In this document: positions 24,893-32,783 of the stretch, in pieces
Layout of the letters: every line of letters begins with the position of its first letter
Position numbering within the stretch: position 1 is the first letter of the stretch
Source: Candidatus Obscuribacterales bacterium
GTDB taxonomy: Bacteria > Cyanobacteriota > Vampirovibrionia > Obscuribacterales > Obscuribacteraceae
NCBI GenBank assembly: GCA_020050685.1
Contig: JAGVKG010000015.1
Coordinates: 1 to 43,910 of the forward strand
DNA: 43,910 bases
Direction: 5' to 3'
Position numbers and translations under genes: made by a program
The notes under the pieces: generated by a model
What the model saw: only the letters and a program-made list of their open reading frames with translations
Database searches by the model: none
What the model was told of the DNA's origin: nothing

Positions 24893-26134
24893 ATGTTTGA
24901 CACAAAGAAAGTAAGAGAAGATTTCCCCATCCTTTCCCGCAAGGTGAATGGGCAAACATTGGTCTATCTGGATAATGCCGCCACATCCCAAAAGCCAATC
25001 CAAGTTATCGATGCAATCAGCCAGTACTACAAAGAGTACAACGCCAATATTCATCGCGGCTTGCATACGTTAAGCGAAGAAGCAACCATTGCTTATGAAG
25101 ATGTGCGTGAAAAAATCGCCAAGTTTATTGGCGCCCGAGAGACAAATTCGGTTATCTTCACGCGCAACACAACTGAAGCGATTAACCTCGTAGCCCACAG
25201 CTGGGGCCGCCACAATATTTTGCCTGGCGATCAAATCGTCCTATCGGCTATGGAGCACCACTCCAATTTAGTGCCCTGGCAAATGCTGGCTAAAGATCGT
25301 CAAGCTAATTTAGCTTTTATTGAATTGACCGCCGATGGACAGTTGGACATGGAAAGCGCCAAGAAAGTAATTGGCTCGCCACGCACAAAACTTGTTTGCA
25401 TCAATCATATGTCCAATGCGCTAGGCACGATTAACCCAGTTGCTGAAATTGCCAAACTGGCACGTTCGCAAGGTGCAACAGTCTTGATTGACGCAGCACA
25501 ATCGGTTCCACACCTGCCAACTTCCGTGCAAGAAATTGATTGTGATTTCTTAGCTTTCTCCTTCCACAAAATGCTCGGACCAACCGGCGTCGGTGTTCTC
25601 TGGGGCAAACCGGAACTTCTTGAAGCCATGCCACCATTTCTCGGTGGCGGCGACATGATCTCTGCTGTTTGGCGCGATCGTGCTACTTACAACGAATTGC
25701 CTTGGAAGTTCGAAGCCGGCACACCAAACATTGCTGATGTTATAGCCTCCGGTGTAGCAATTGATTATTTACAAAATCTCGGCATGGAAAATGTTCGTGC
25801 CCACGAAATTGAACTAACTGAATACGCCCTGAAAAAATTTACTACTCTCAACGACGTGGTGATTTATGGTCCACCAAACGCGAAGGATCGTGGCGGCGTT
25901 ATCTCATTCAATTTTGCCCAAGTGCATCCACACGATTTGGGACAAATTCTCAACGAATCCGGCATCGCCATTCGCGCCGGGCACCACTGCTGTCAGCCAC
26001 TGATGCGTGACTTGAATGTTTCAGGCACAGCCCGCGCCTCATTCTACATTTACAATACAAAAGAAGAAGTCGATCTTTTAATGGCAGCATTAGAAGAAGC
26101 AAACAAGGTAATGGGACATGTCGCTTTCCGATGA
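24893..26134 (+). CDS. sufS: SufS cysteine desulfurase
   Basis: 413 residues from the ATG at 24893; upstream codons belong to the Rieske gene region. Class V PLP enzyme: the Schiff-base lysine is in AFSFHKMLGP (Lys 226), the PLP Asp in LIDAAQSVPH, and the catalytic Cys in IAIRAGHHCCQP (Cys 366, followed by a second Cys where Ala is usual). It mobilises sulfur from cysteine as persulfide, passed here most likely to SufU. Its 3' end overlaps sufU by 17 bases. Confidence 0.95.
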   Translation: MFDTKKVREDFPILSRKVNGQTLVYLDNAATSQKPIQVIDAISQYYKEYNANIHRGLHTLSEEATIAYEDVREKIAKFIGARETNSVIFTRNTTEAINLVAHSWGRHNILPGDQIVLSAMEHHSNLVPWQMLAKDRQANLAFIELTADGQLDMESAKKVIGSPRTKLVCINHMSNALGTINPVAEIAKLARSQGATVLIDAAQSVPHLPTSVQEIDCDFLAFSFHKMLGPTGVGVLWGKPELLEAMPPFLGGGDMISAVWRDRATYNELPWKFEAGTPNIADVIASGVAIDYLQNLGMENVRAHEIELTEYALKKFTTLNDVVIYGPPNAKDRGGVISFNFAQVHPHDLGQILNESGIAIRAGHHCCQPLMRDLNVSGTARASFYIYNTKEEVDLLMAALEEANKVMGHVAFR

Positions 26135-26627
26135 TTTATACAGAGAAACAATTCTCGATCACTACCACCACCCACGCAACCAAGGCGTAATCGAACATCC
26201 AACCGTCAAGGTTGAAGGTGTGAATCCGCTTTGTGGCGATGAGGTAACGCTTTATATAAACGTCAACAACAAAACCATTGACGATGTAAAAATTCACGGT
26301 AAGGGTTGTTCAATCAACACTGCATCCGGATCAATCATGAGCGATTTGATCAAGGGTAAATCTGTAGAAGAAGCATCAAAGACAATTGAGTTATTCAAAT
26401 CGATGATGCTCACTAAAGGCGTGGAAGTAGAGATTCCGGAAGAGCTTGAAGATCTTGAATGTTTGCAAGGCGTAAAAAAATATCCTGTCAGAATTAAGTG
26501 TGCACTTCTGCCCTGGAATACATTGGCAGAAGGACTGAAGACTGCCGAAACCAAGGCTGGACAATTTGTGCATTTTGAAACTAATGGCGATCATGAGCTC
26601 GGTCGTGTTGTCGTGAACGGAGGCTAA
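26118..26627 (+). CDS. sufU: SufU, zinc-dependent sulfurtransferase
   Basis: 169 residues; the ATG lies inside the end of sufS. Zinc ligands and catalytic Cys match SufU: VNPLCGD (Cys 39, Asp 41), GKGCSIN (Cys 64) and VRIKCALLPW (Cys 128). It accepts the persulfide from SufS. The insertion typical of SufU relative to IscU (around residues 95-115) is present. It is about 20 residues longer at the C-terminus than the usual ~147. The protein pairs with SufS as in Firmicutes, whereas gamma-proteobacteria use SufE. Confidence 0.93.
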   Translation: MSLSDDLYRETILDHYHHPRNQGVIEHPTVKVEGVNPLCGDEVTLYINVNNKTIDDVKIHGKGCSINTASGSIMSDLIKGKSVEEASKTIELFKSMMLTKGVEVEIPEELEDLECLQGVKKYPVRIKCALLPWNTLAEGLKTAETKAGQFVHFETNGDHELGRVVVNGG

Positions 26628-26628
26628 A

Positions 26629-26937
26629 ATGTCATCTCTGCAACAAGATGTTATTCGTGAACATTTAAAGACCGTAGTGGACCCAGAACTTGGTCTGAAC
26701 ATTGTTGATCTCGGTCTGATTTATGAGATTGAAGTCAATGGTGGCGATGTCACTGTCGCAATGACACTCACATCACCGGCCTGCCCACTCGGCGCTGTGA
26801 TTCAAGGACAAGTTCACCAAGCCCTGACTAAAATTCCCTGGGTGAAAGAACCAAACGTAAAATTAGTTTGGAGCCCACGCTGGGACCCACGCACCATGGC
26901 TTCGGAAGACGCCAGAATGGAACTGGGGATATTGTAA
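26629..26937 (+). CDS. sufT: SufT-like MIP18/DUF59 Fe-S carrier
   Basis: 102 residues. The MIP18 core is VVDPELGLNIVDLGLIYEI, then AMTLTSPACPLG with the conserved Cys, ending VKLVWSPRWDPRTMASEDAR. It has GGAGG 5 bases before the ATG and starts 1 base after sufU. SufT-type proteins assist maturation of Fe-S targets. It is the last gene of the seven-gene suf operon; no clear terminator was found behind it. Confidence 0.9.
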   Translation: MSSLQQDVIREHLKTVVDPELGLNIVDLGLIYEIEVNGGDVTVAMTLTSPACPLGAVIQGQVHQALTKIPWVKEPNVKLVWSPRWDPRTMASEDARMELGIL

Positions 26938-26995
26938 TTAACGGATTCAAAATGAATCTGGCAATGCTGCGCTTCGCTGTTGCTCGTTTAGTCGT

Positions 26996-27057
26996 GATAA
27001 CGTATACGCCGTCAAATATAACCTATACGCCGTAATTGATAACCTATAGGTTATCAA
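26996..27057. promoter_or_regulatory. Three 21-bp-phased repeats ending in a perfect palindrome
   Basis: GATAACGTATACGCCGT, TATAACCTATACGCCGT and GATAACCTATAGG occur with TAAC at 26998, 27019 and 27040, exactly 21 bp apart (two helical turns). The last unit is half of a perfect 22-bp palindrome with core TGATAACCTATAGGTTATCA at 27037-27056. It lies 104-165 bases upstream of the repeat-protein gene start at 27161. Same-face spacing plus a full dyad points to cooperative binding of a dimeric regulator. The factor is unknown. Confidence 0.6.
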
Positions 27058-27160
27058 CCAAATCGGACATCCGCCGCCGCCCCTCTTCTAAACCTTCAAT
27101 TTGTCGTCTACAAGTTCTTGCAGTTTTGCTATTCTGGGAATGGGGACGTGAAGGTGTTAT

Positions 27161-28096
27161 ATGGGTAAATACTGGTTGGGACAATCTGGAAGGTTTCGGG
27201 CTAAATGGCTGAGCCTGCTTGCATTTTGTCTACTAGCAGGGGCGAGCAGTTTGCCGGCTCCTGCCGAGACCCCGGCAACACCATTGCCCAAACAAATTGG
27301 ACTTCTGGAGAATCGTTTCTTTTATCACCTTTATGTTCAGGACCCGATTGAAAAACGTCTTGAGCGGCTTGAGCTTTTGGTCTTTGGTGGCACGCAGGCC
27401 GGTTCAAATGAGGAAAGGCTAGCCAGATTGAAAAAGTCGGTGGCTGACCGCGACACGGCTTCGGCTCAATCGGCCGCGCAAGGAAGCAAGGCGCCCGCCG
27501 TCGATGACGGACCGAGTAAGCCTCCGAGCACCGGACAAGACAAAGCCAAACAGAGTTCGGGGCAATACCCAATTCTCAACACACTTGAATGGCGCCTGTT
27601 GAAAAAGACTTATCCAGATGATTCGATGGATGGGCGACTCGAAAGAATGGAAACCAAGGTTTTTGGTCAAGCCAGCCCGGCAATGGCTTACATAGATCGC
27701 GTCGAGCGCTTGAAGAAAACTGTGGGAGTTGGTGTTGCTGAGGAAGCGCCTACTGGGAAAATGGGTCCTAGACCGAAGGCACGCCCACGCCTTGACGGTG
27801 CGAGCCCACAGGTACCGGATGGATTTGGCATGATGCCAACCATCCCGCCGAATCCTTTTAATAACCAGCGGGGAATGAGCCCTTCTTTTGGTGATTTCAA
27901 TTCCATGTTTCGCGAATTGAATAAGCAGATGCAAGAGATGATGCGCATGCCACCAGGGCACTACGAATACGATCCAAACTCAGGCGAGTGGACGGAAAGC
28001 GATACTGGGCGTAAGTTATCACCAGACACCGCCCCGCCACCGGCACCGCCCAAAAAACCAAAGCCGCTGCCTTATTATGACCCCAATTCAATTTAG
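27161..28096 (+). CDS. Exported protein with two LExR...RLERLE repeats, Pro-rich
   Basis: 311 residues. The signal peptide ends near LPAPAE. Two copies of a helical repeat follow: LENRFFYHLYVQDPIEKRLE-RLELLVFG...RLARLKKSV (about 48-95) and LEWRLLKKTYPDDSMDGRLE-RMETKVFG...RVERLKKTV (about 142-190). Pattern L-E-x-R, R-L-E-x-(L/M)-E-x-x-V-F-G, R-L-x-x-L-K-K. A proline/glycine-rich region and a short Met-rich helix (FRELNKQMQEMMRMPPGHYE) precede a Pro-rich tail. I recognise the repeat type but no function. GAAGGTG near the ATG may be its RBS. The phased repeats at 26996-27057 lie upstream. Confidence 0.75.
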   Translation: MGKYWLGQSGRFRAKWLSLLAFCLLAGASSLPAPAETPATPLPKQIGLLENRFFYHLYVQDPIEKRLERLELLVFGGTQAGSNEERLARLKKSVADRDTASAQSAAQGSKAPAVDDGPSKPPSTGQDKAKQSSGQYPILNTLEWRLLKKTYPDDSMDGRLERMETKVFGQASPAMAYIDRVERLKKTVGVGVAEEAPTGKMGPRPKARPRLDGASPQVPDGFGMMPTIPPNPFNNQRGMSPSFGDFNSMFRELNKQMQEMMRMPPGHYEYDPNSGEWTESDTGRKLSPDTAPPPAPPKKPKPLPYYDPNSI

Positions 28097-28202
28097 TCGC
28101 TTGACAACATGATTTCTTAAGCGACTTGCCTAGTCACTTGAGCAAAATTCTTTAAAATTGTCATGTGTATTCACAAGAAGCGAGTAAGTAGGGGCAAACG
28201 CA

Positions 28203-29387
28203 GTGGGCACTGCACTACAAAATCGACCAACCGGCGACGCGACGAAGGGCTCAACACCTAAGTCAAACAAGTGGCGCTTTATTTTTGGCGTAGCGCTCTG
28301 GGCAATTTGTCTTTTTGCTTTGCTCAATTTCGCCCTCTGGAAAGTTGTCGGCGAAGAAAAGGCCGCGTCAAAAGATTTGTGGAATGGCACAGGATCAATT
28401 GATCTGGCCATCGACGGACTAGCTGCCTTGAAGACACGTCCGAATGTTGTTTTGCTTGGCTCGTCTCTTATGATGTACCCGTTCTGGGCTATGGACAAAG
28501 AGCGCGATAGTAAAATTGGCGACATATTCCATCATCACTTCTCTCATGCCATGGAAGACAAGCTTGTCCAAGGTGGCATGAAAGATCCAACTGTTTACAG
28601 CTTGGCAATTTTTGGTCAGATGTCTTCCGATGCGTATATTTATGTGTACGAGTTTCTCAAAGGCGATAAGAAACCGGAATGGCTGGTGCTCGGTATTGCC
28701 CCACGCGATTTCAGTGATTACGACTTGCCATCACCAACTGCAACTTATACTTTCCAACGTTTGGTTGGTCTGGCTAACTTCGATCGCTATGCCGCACTTT
28801 ATTTACCAACCTGGCAAGGCCGTACTGATTTCTTGATGAACCACGTCTGCTTTTTCTATAATCGCAGATGGCGCTTACAAAAAGAATTCGACAAAGTAAT
28901 CAACAAGGCTTATGCCTTTGCCGGTTTTACGCAAGCCCAAACACAAGCCAAGCCAACTGAGAATAACGCCGGCTTCATGCTCTCCGGATCGGAAGACGAG
29001 CGTTTTGCCAATAGTCTCAACGAGTACAAAAGACGTTACCGTTATATTGGCGATCGCGATCTGACAGTACAAATGGGTTTTTTGGATCGCCTACTTGCCG
29101 TCTGCCATGAACGCGGGATCAAAGTCATCTTAATCAACATGCCGCTCACCGATATGAACCGCCAATTGTTGCCCCAAGGATTCTATGACCAATTCAGTCA
29201 ACGGATTGGAAACTTAGCCAAGTCGCACGAAGCGAATTTCTTGAACCTCGGCGCTTCGCCAGAATTTAATCGCGGCGATTTCTGGGACACAACCCACCTA
29301 AATCACTCCGGCGGCCGCAAGCTTTTGAAGCATATTCTGCCCATAACAAGCGCACAGGCGGTTGACTTCAAGGAAGGCAAGCCTTAG
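28203..29387 (+). CDS. Membrane-anchored SGNH-hydrolase-like protein
   Basis: 394 residues from a GTG preceded by AGGGG with a 9-base spacer. One N-terminal TM helix (FIFGVALWAICLFALLNFALW, about 27-47) places the rest outside. The catalytic pattern is SGNH/AlgX-like: VVLLGSSLMM (Ser 87/88) and WDTTHLNHSGGRKL (Asp 362, His 365). Proteins with this layout often act in O-acylation of envelope glycans, but no acyl donor partner (MBOAT) is near. Function is inferred. Ends 20 bases before the convergent cyclophilin gene. Confidence 0.7.
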   Translation: MGTALQNRPTGDATKGSTPKSNKWRFIFGVALWAICLFALLNFALWKVVGEEKAASKDLWNGTGSIDLAIDGLAALKTRPNVVLLGSSLMMYPFWAMDKERDSKIGDIFHHHFSHAMEDKLVQGGMKDPTVYSLAIFGQMSSDAYIYVYEFLKGDKKPEWLVLGIAPRDFSDYDLPSPTATYTFQRLVGLANFDRYAALYLPTWQGRTDFLMNHVCFFYNRRWRLQKEFDKVINKAYAFAGFTQAQTQAKPTENNAGFMLSGSEDERFANSLNEYKRRYRYIGDRDLTVQMGFLDRLLAVCHERGIKVILINMPLTDMNRQLLPQGFYDQFSQRIGNLAKSHEANFLNLGASPEFNRGDFWDTTHLNHSGGRKLLKHILPITSAQAVDFKEGKP

Positions 29388-29407
29388 TCGATTGTCTTAG
29401 CGCAGCT

Positions 29408-30241
29408 TTAGTTAGTTTGTTCTTCTATTTTGATCGAAACAATTTTGTCGCCGATGGCGATTTTTCTTACTACGTCCATGCCTTCTACGACACCACCGAA
29501 GATCGAATACTTCATATCTAGAGCGGGTTGCGGCGAAAGTGTAATATAGAACTGGCTACTATTTGAATTTGGATCGGCAGCTGTATGGGCCATTGCCACC
29601 ACGCCGGGTGCATTGTGTCTCAGCCTGGCATTGATTTCCAGTTTTATGTTGCGCGGCTGATTGGTCTCCGGATCTACATAGGATCCTGTACCATCTCCAT
29701 TTGGACATCCGCCTTGCACACAGAAGCCTGGCTCAACACGATGAAATGTAAGACCGTTATAAAATCCTTTGTTCACCAAATCAATGTAGTTTGCCGCTGT
29801 GTTTGGTGCCATGCTTTGGAAAAGACGAATGACAATTTTGCCCTTGCTTGTTTCAAGCACCGCTAATGGATCCTTTTTATTTGCCGGTGGTGTCACCGGT
29901 CCCATCTGAGAATTTTGTGTTCCTGGAACACCTGCACCGGCATAAGATGGCGGCGTAGACAATCCTGGCACCATCGCTCCTGCCTTGGAACCCGGAGTAG
30001 ATGTACTTTTTGCCGAACTATCAGTTTGCACTGCCGGCGCCGGTTTATTTGAACCGGGGGTCAACACAACATCCGGCGGAATTTGATCGGGACTAAGCTT
30101 TTCGGCCAAAGATGAATGGCCAAACAGAACGAAATTACTGACGAGCGCCACGATTAGCATGGCTAATGCCAGCACTAGCAATCTTAGAAAATGACTGGCT
30201 TGTCTCCGGTTTGTACCACCGTTTAGCTCGCGGTTATTCAT
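29408..30241 (-). CDS. Membrane-anchored cyclophilin-type peptidyl-prolyl isomerase
   Basis: 277 residues. One N-terminal TM helix (FLRLLVLALAMLIVALVSNFVLF) then a Pro/Ser-rich linker of about 90 residues. The cyclophilin domain begins AVLETSKGKIVIRLF near 128 and includes GLTFHRVEPGFCVQGG, VAMAHTAADPNSNSSQFYIT and LDMKYSIFGGVVEGMDVV. It probably acts on the outer face of the cytoplasmic membrane. Its ATG overlaps the 3' end of the upstream YfhO gene by 8 bases, so it is the last gene of the nagB-YfhO operon and might fold its products. Confidence 0.9.
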   Translation of the reverse strand: MNNRELNGGTNRRQASHFLRLLVLALAMLIVALVSNFVLFGHSSLAEKLSPDQIPPDVVLTPGSNKPAPAVQTDSSAKSTSTPGSKAGAMVPGLSTPPSYAGAGVPGTQNSQMGPVTPPANKKDPLAVLETSKGKIVIRLFQSMAPNTAANYIDLVNKGFYNGLTFHRVEPGFCVQGGCPNGDGTGSYVDPETNQPRNIKLEINARLRHNAPGVVAMAHTAADPNSNSSQFYITLSPQPALDMKYSIFGGVVEGMDVVRKIAIGDKIVSIKIEEQTN

Positions 30242-32783
30242 TGCCTTTGCCCTTTCTCTTATCCTTGATGATAGACATTATAAATAGTAGGGCAAGAATA
30301 CACAAAGCAAAAATTGCCAGTCGAATTCCCCAGGTCAAAGACTCGGGCTGGTACTTAAACTCAATGGCGTGGCTGCCCGCTGACAATAACAGGGCTCGTT
30401 GAATTGCATTAGCGCGATATATTTTGCTTGGCTTCTGGTCAACAGTTGCTTGCCAGCCTGGATAATATTGATCGGCGACAACCAACCAACCCGGAAAGTT
30501 TGTATCGACCTTGAGCGACAATAGTTCTGGCTTGTCTGATTCCAGAACAATATTACACATGCCGGCTGCCCTAGACACGTCGGCACTGCCAGGTATTTGA
30601 CCATTAAATCCTTCAATCAACACCAATGGCTGTGGATCAGGGCCATACATTGTTAGACTTTGCATTTGCTTAAGCGCATCAGCATGAGAAGCACAACTTT
30701 GCCAGGAAGGAATAAAATACACGCGTTGCCGACTGGCAAGCACACGATAGACGCGAGCATTCATTGCTGCATCATCAACGACTAACTCGAAGAATTTCGG
30801 ATCTAGATTGGCCACGTGTTCAGGCTTGCCACCTGCGGCCCTGAAAATAAATTTCTGTGTTACTACATACTTGCTACCAGTCACTTCGCACAAACGGGCA
30901 AAGGGAATGTCTGAACATTCTCGGTATTTAAATTCTGTAGGACCCGGCTGAGGGTTTTGCGTTGATTTGAGATAAGCAGACAAATAAAGATCAAAATAGT
31001 CTCCCACCATCGCTCCTTCGTAGCCAAAGGCAGATGGCATGTTGAAATCCATGTTTGTATTTGGTCTGAGCATTTGCCTGGAATACTGATACCAGTTGGC
31101 TGTTGCTGGATGCGGTTTGCCACCAACCCACCAAGGAGGGCACGTGAACAGCTCTAAATACAATCCGCTGATACGCGGACTGAGGACAATGTCATGCTTG
31201 AACAAATTGACTAATTGATCGTTTAAGTAACTTGGACGAGCAAAATAATGGCTATCAGCCTGGTGCCGATCAAAAACAAAAGACGTACCGAACATGGTTG
31301 CAGCTAATAGACCAATCAACATCAACCCTGCATTTTTGGGGCTAAGAACTTTAGAACGACAAAGTTGGGCAACCAAGCACGATAGTAAACCAATGGTAGA
31401 TGCGATCATTACTCCAATTCCAATTGCAGCTTCTGCCTGCATGGACAAATCGTTTGTCGATGCCTGAAACCACCACATTTCTGAAAATGGGAATGCCACA
31501 ATTTTATTCAACGACAGAGTAAATAATATTGTGCCAACGATCAAGGTGCCCAACCAAACCAGGCATGCAACGACGTGGCTAACTTTTGATACTCTATCTT
31601 CAATCAGAGCACTCATACCTCGTGATGCCAAAATGGCCACGATCAAGATCACGAAATACAAAAGCTTGACCGGAAATCGCACATAAGCAAGCGCCGGAAA
31701 TCCGGTAGCAAGCAGTGGCATGATTGGCGTCTGATCGCCAAGCGCAATCACGATTGTCGCTATAAGAAAAATCAAAAAGAACCAGCGATATTTCCACTGC
31801 CTATCCAAAATTCCCCAAAGCGCAAACGTTATTGCCACTGGCCCAACATATGCAGAAGACAAATACGGTATCAAGCGAGGCTGAGTTGTTGCAAGCGGCA
31901 AAAACTTCGCTGCGTGCAAATGCAAATCGCCCAAGGGATGTGCAGCAAATAGACAAAGCATGTCGTACCAATTGGCGCTATAAAGAAATGCCTCATGTAA
32001 GCCTAAGCCTTGCGAACGGCGTGAAACACTTAGCCATTCTAAAGTTGGCAGTATCTGCGGCGCAGAAAGTAATATTCCAATTAGAAGTGCGGCAAGCTGC
32101 CACAATGCTCGTCTCCACGCAACTTGATCATTGCCACTACGGCAAGAATGCCAGAAAGAAAATACAATGCCTGCAAGAATGATTGCAATTGCCGGAGCAA
32201 CAATTTCCGGACGACCTGAACAAATCAACATGAATGTAGCCAGTGCCGTTGCGAAAGTTATACTTACATTTTTGCCAGTCAAATCGGAGTCAAGTCGCAA
32301 AAAGCACCAAAGTGCAACCGGGCACCAGGCAGCTGCTGCCACCAATGTGTAGTTGCCTTCCAATGAGAACATATATCCAGAAAGCGAAACTACAACAGCT
32401 CCTGCCGCTCCCGCCAAAGCTCCCCAGCCGAAACTGGCAATCAATGCATAAGTACCGATGGCTGCAACTAATTGATGAAACACCATTTGCCAGGCAAGCG
32501 CTTGACTGAACGGCAAGAGTGCAAAGAGATAATTAGGAAGGTAAAAGAGTCCGGGTGATGGAATCGCAACTTGTGACATACCACAATACGAAAGTGGATT
32601 CCACAAGGGGAATCTTCCTTGCCTTATAGCATCGCCAATATAGCGACAGAGTGGTTCAAAGAACAATGTCACATCGCCCTGATAGAAAGCTTTCTGCCCG
32701 GAGAGCCAAGGCCAATAGAAAGCAATCAATCCCGCTACTAACGCTAGAAACAATATCGTGGGCGGCTTCCAATTTCTATTCAT
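30234..32783 (-). CDS. YfhO-family membrane protein, copy 1 (849 aa)
   Basis: Polytopic, about a dozen TM helices then a large C-terminal exoplasmic domain. The YfhO family signature is YQGDVTLFFEPLCRYIG (Asp 37, Glu 43) followed by FPLWNPLSYCGMSQ in the first external loop. The C-terminus has DQYYPGWQATVDQKPSKIYR-AN and HAIEFKYQPESL, typical of the family. YfhO is a GT-C-like protein; in Bacillus subtilis YfhO acts in lipoteichoic-acid glycosylation. A glycosyltransferase role here is inference. It overlaps copy 2 by 4 bases. Confidence 0.85.
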   Translation of the reverse strand: MNRNWKPPTILFLALVAGLIAFYWPWLSGQKAFYQGDVTLFFEPLCRYIGDAIRQGRFPLWNPLSYCGMSQVAIPSPGLFYLPNYLFALLPFSQALAWQMVFHQLVAAIGTYALIASFGWGALAGAAGAVVVSLSGYMFSLEGNYTLVAAAAWCPVALWCFLRLDSDLTGKNVSITFATALATFMLICSGRPEIVAPAIAIILAGIVFSFWHSCRSGNDQVAWRRALWQLAALLIGILLSAPQILPTLEWLSVSRRSQGLGLHEAFLYSANWYDMLCLFAAHPLGDLHLHAAKFLPLATTQPRLIPYLSSAYVGPVAITFALWGILDRQWKYRWFFLIFLIATIVIALGDQTPIMPLLATGFPALAYVRFPVKLLYFVILIVAILASRGMSALIEDRVSKVSHVVACLVWLGTLIVGTILFTLSLNKIVAFPFSEMWWFQASTNDLSMQAEAAIGIGVMIASTIGLLSCLVAQLCRSKVLSPKNAGLMLIGLLAATMFGTSFVFDRHQADSHYFARPSYLNDQLVNLFKHDIVLSPRISGLYLELFTCPPWWVGGKPHPATANWYQYSRQMLRPNTNMDFNMPSAFGYEGAMVGDYFDLYLSAYLKSTQNPQPGPTEFKYRECSDIPFARLCEVTGSKYVVTQKFIFRAAGGKPEHVANLDPKFFELVVDDAAMNARVYRVLASRQRVYFIPSWQSCASHADALKQMQSLTMYGPDPQPLVLIEGFNGQIPGSADVSRAAGMCNIVLESDKPELLSLKVDTNFPGWLVVADQYYPGWQATVDQKPSKIYRANAIQRALLLSAGSHAIEFKYQPESLTWGIRLAIFALCILALLFIMSIIKDKRKGKGNE

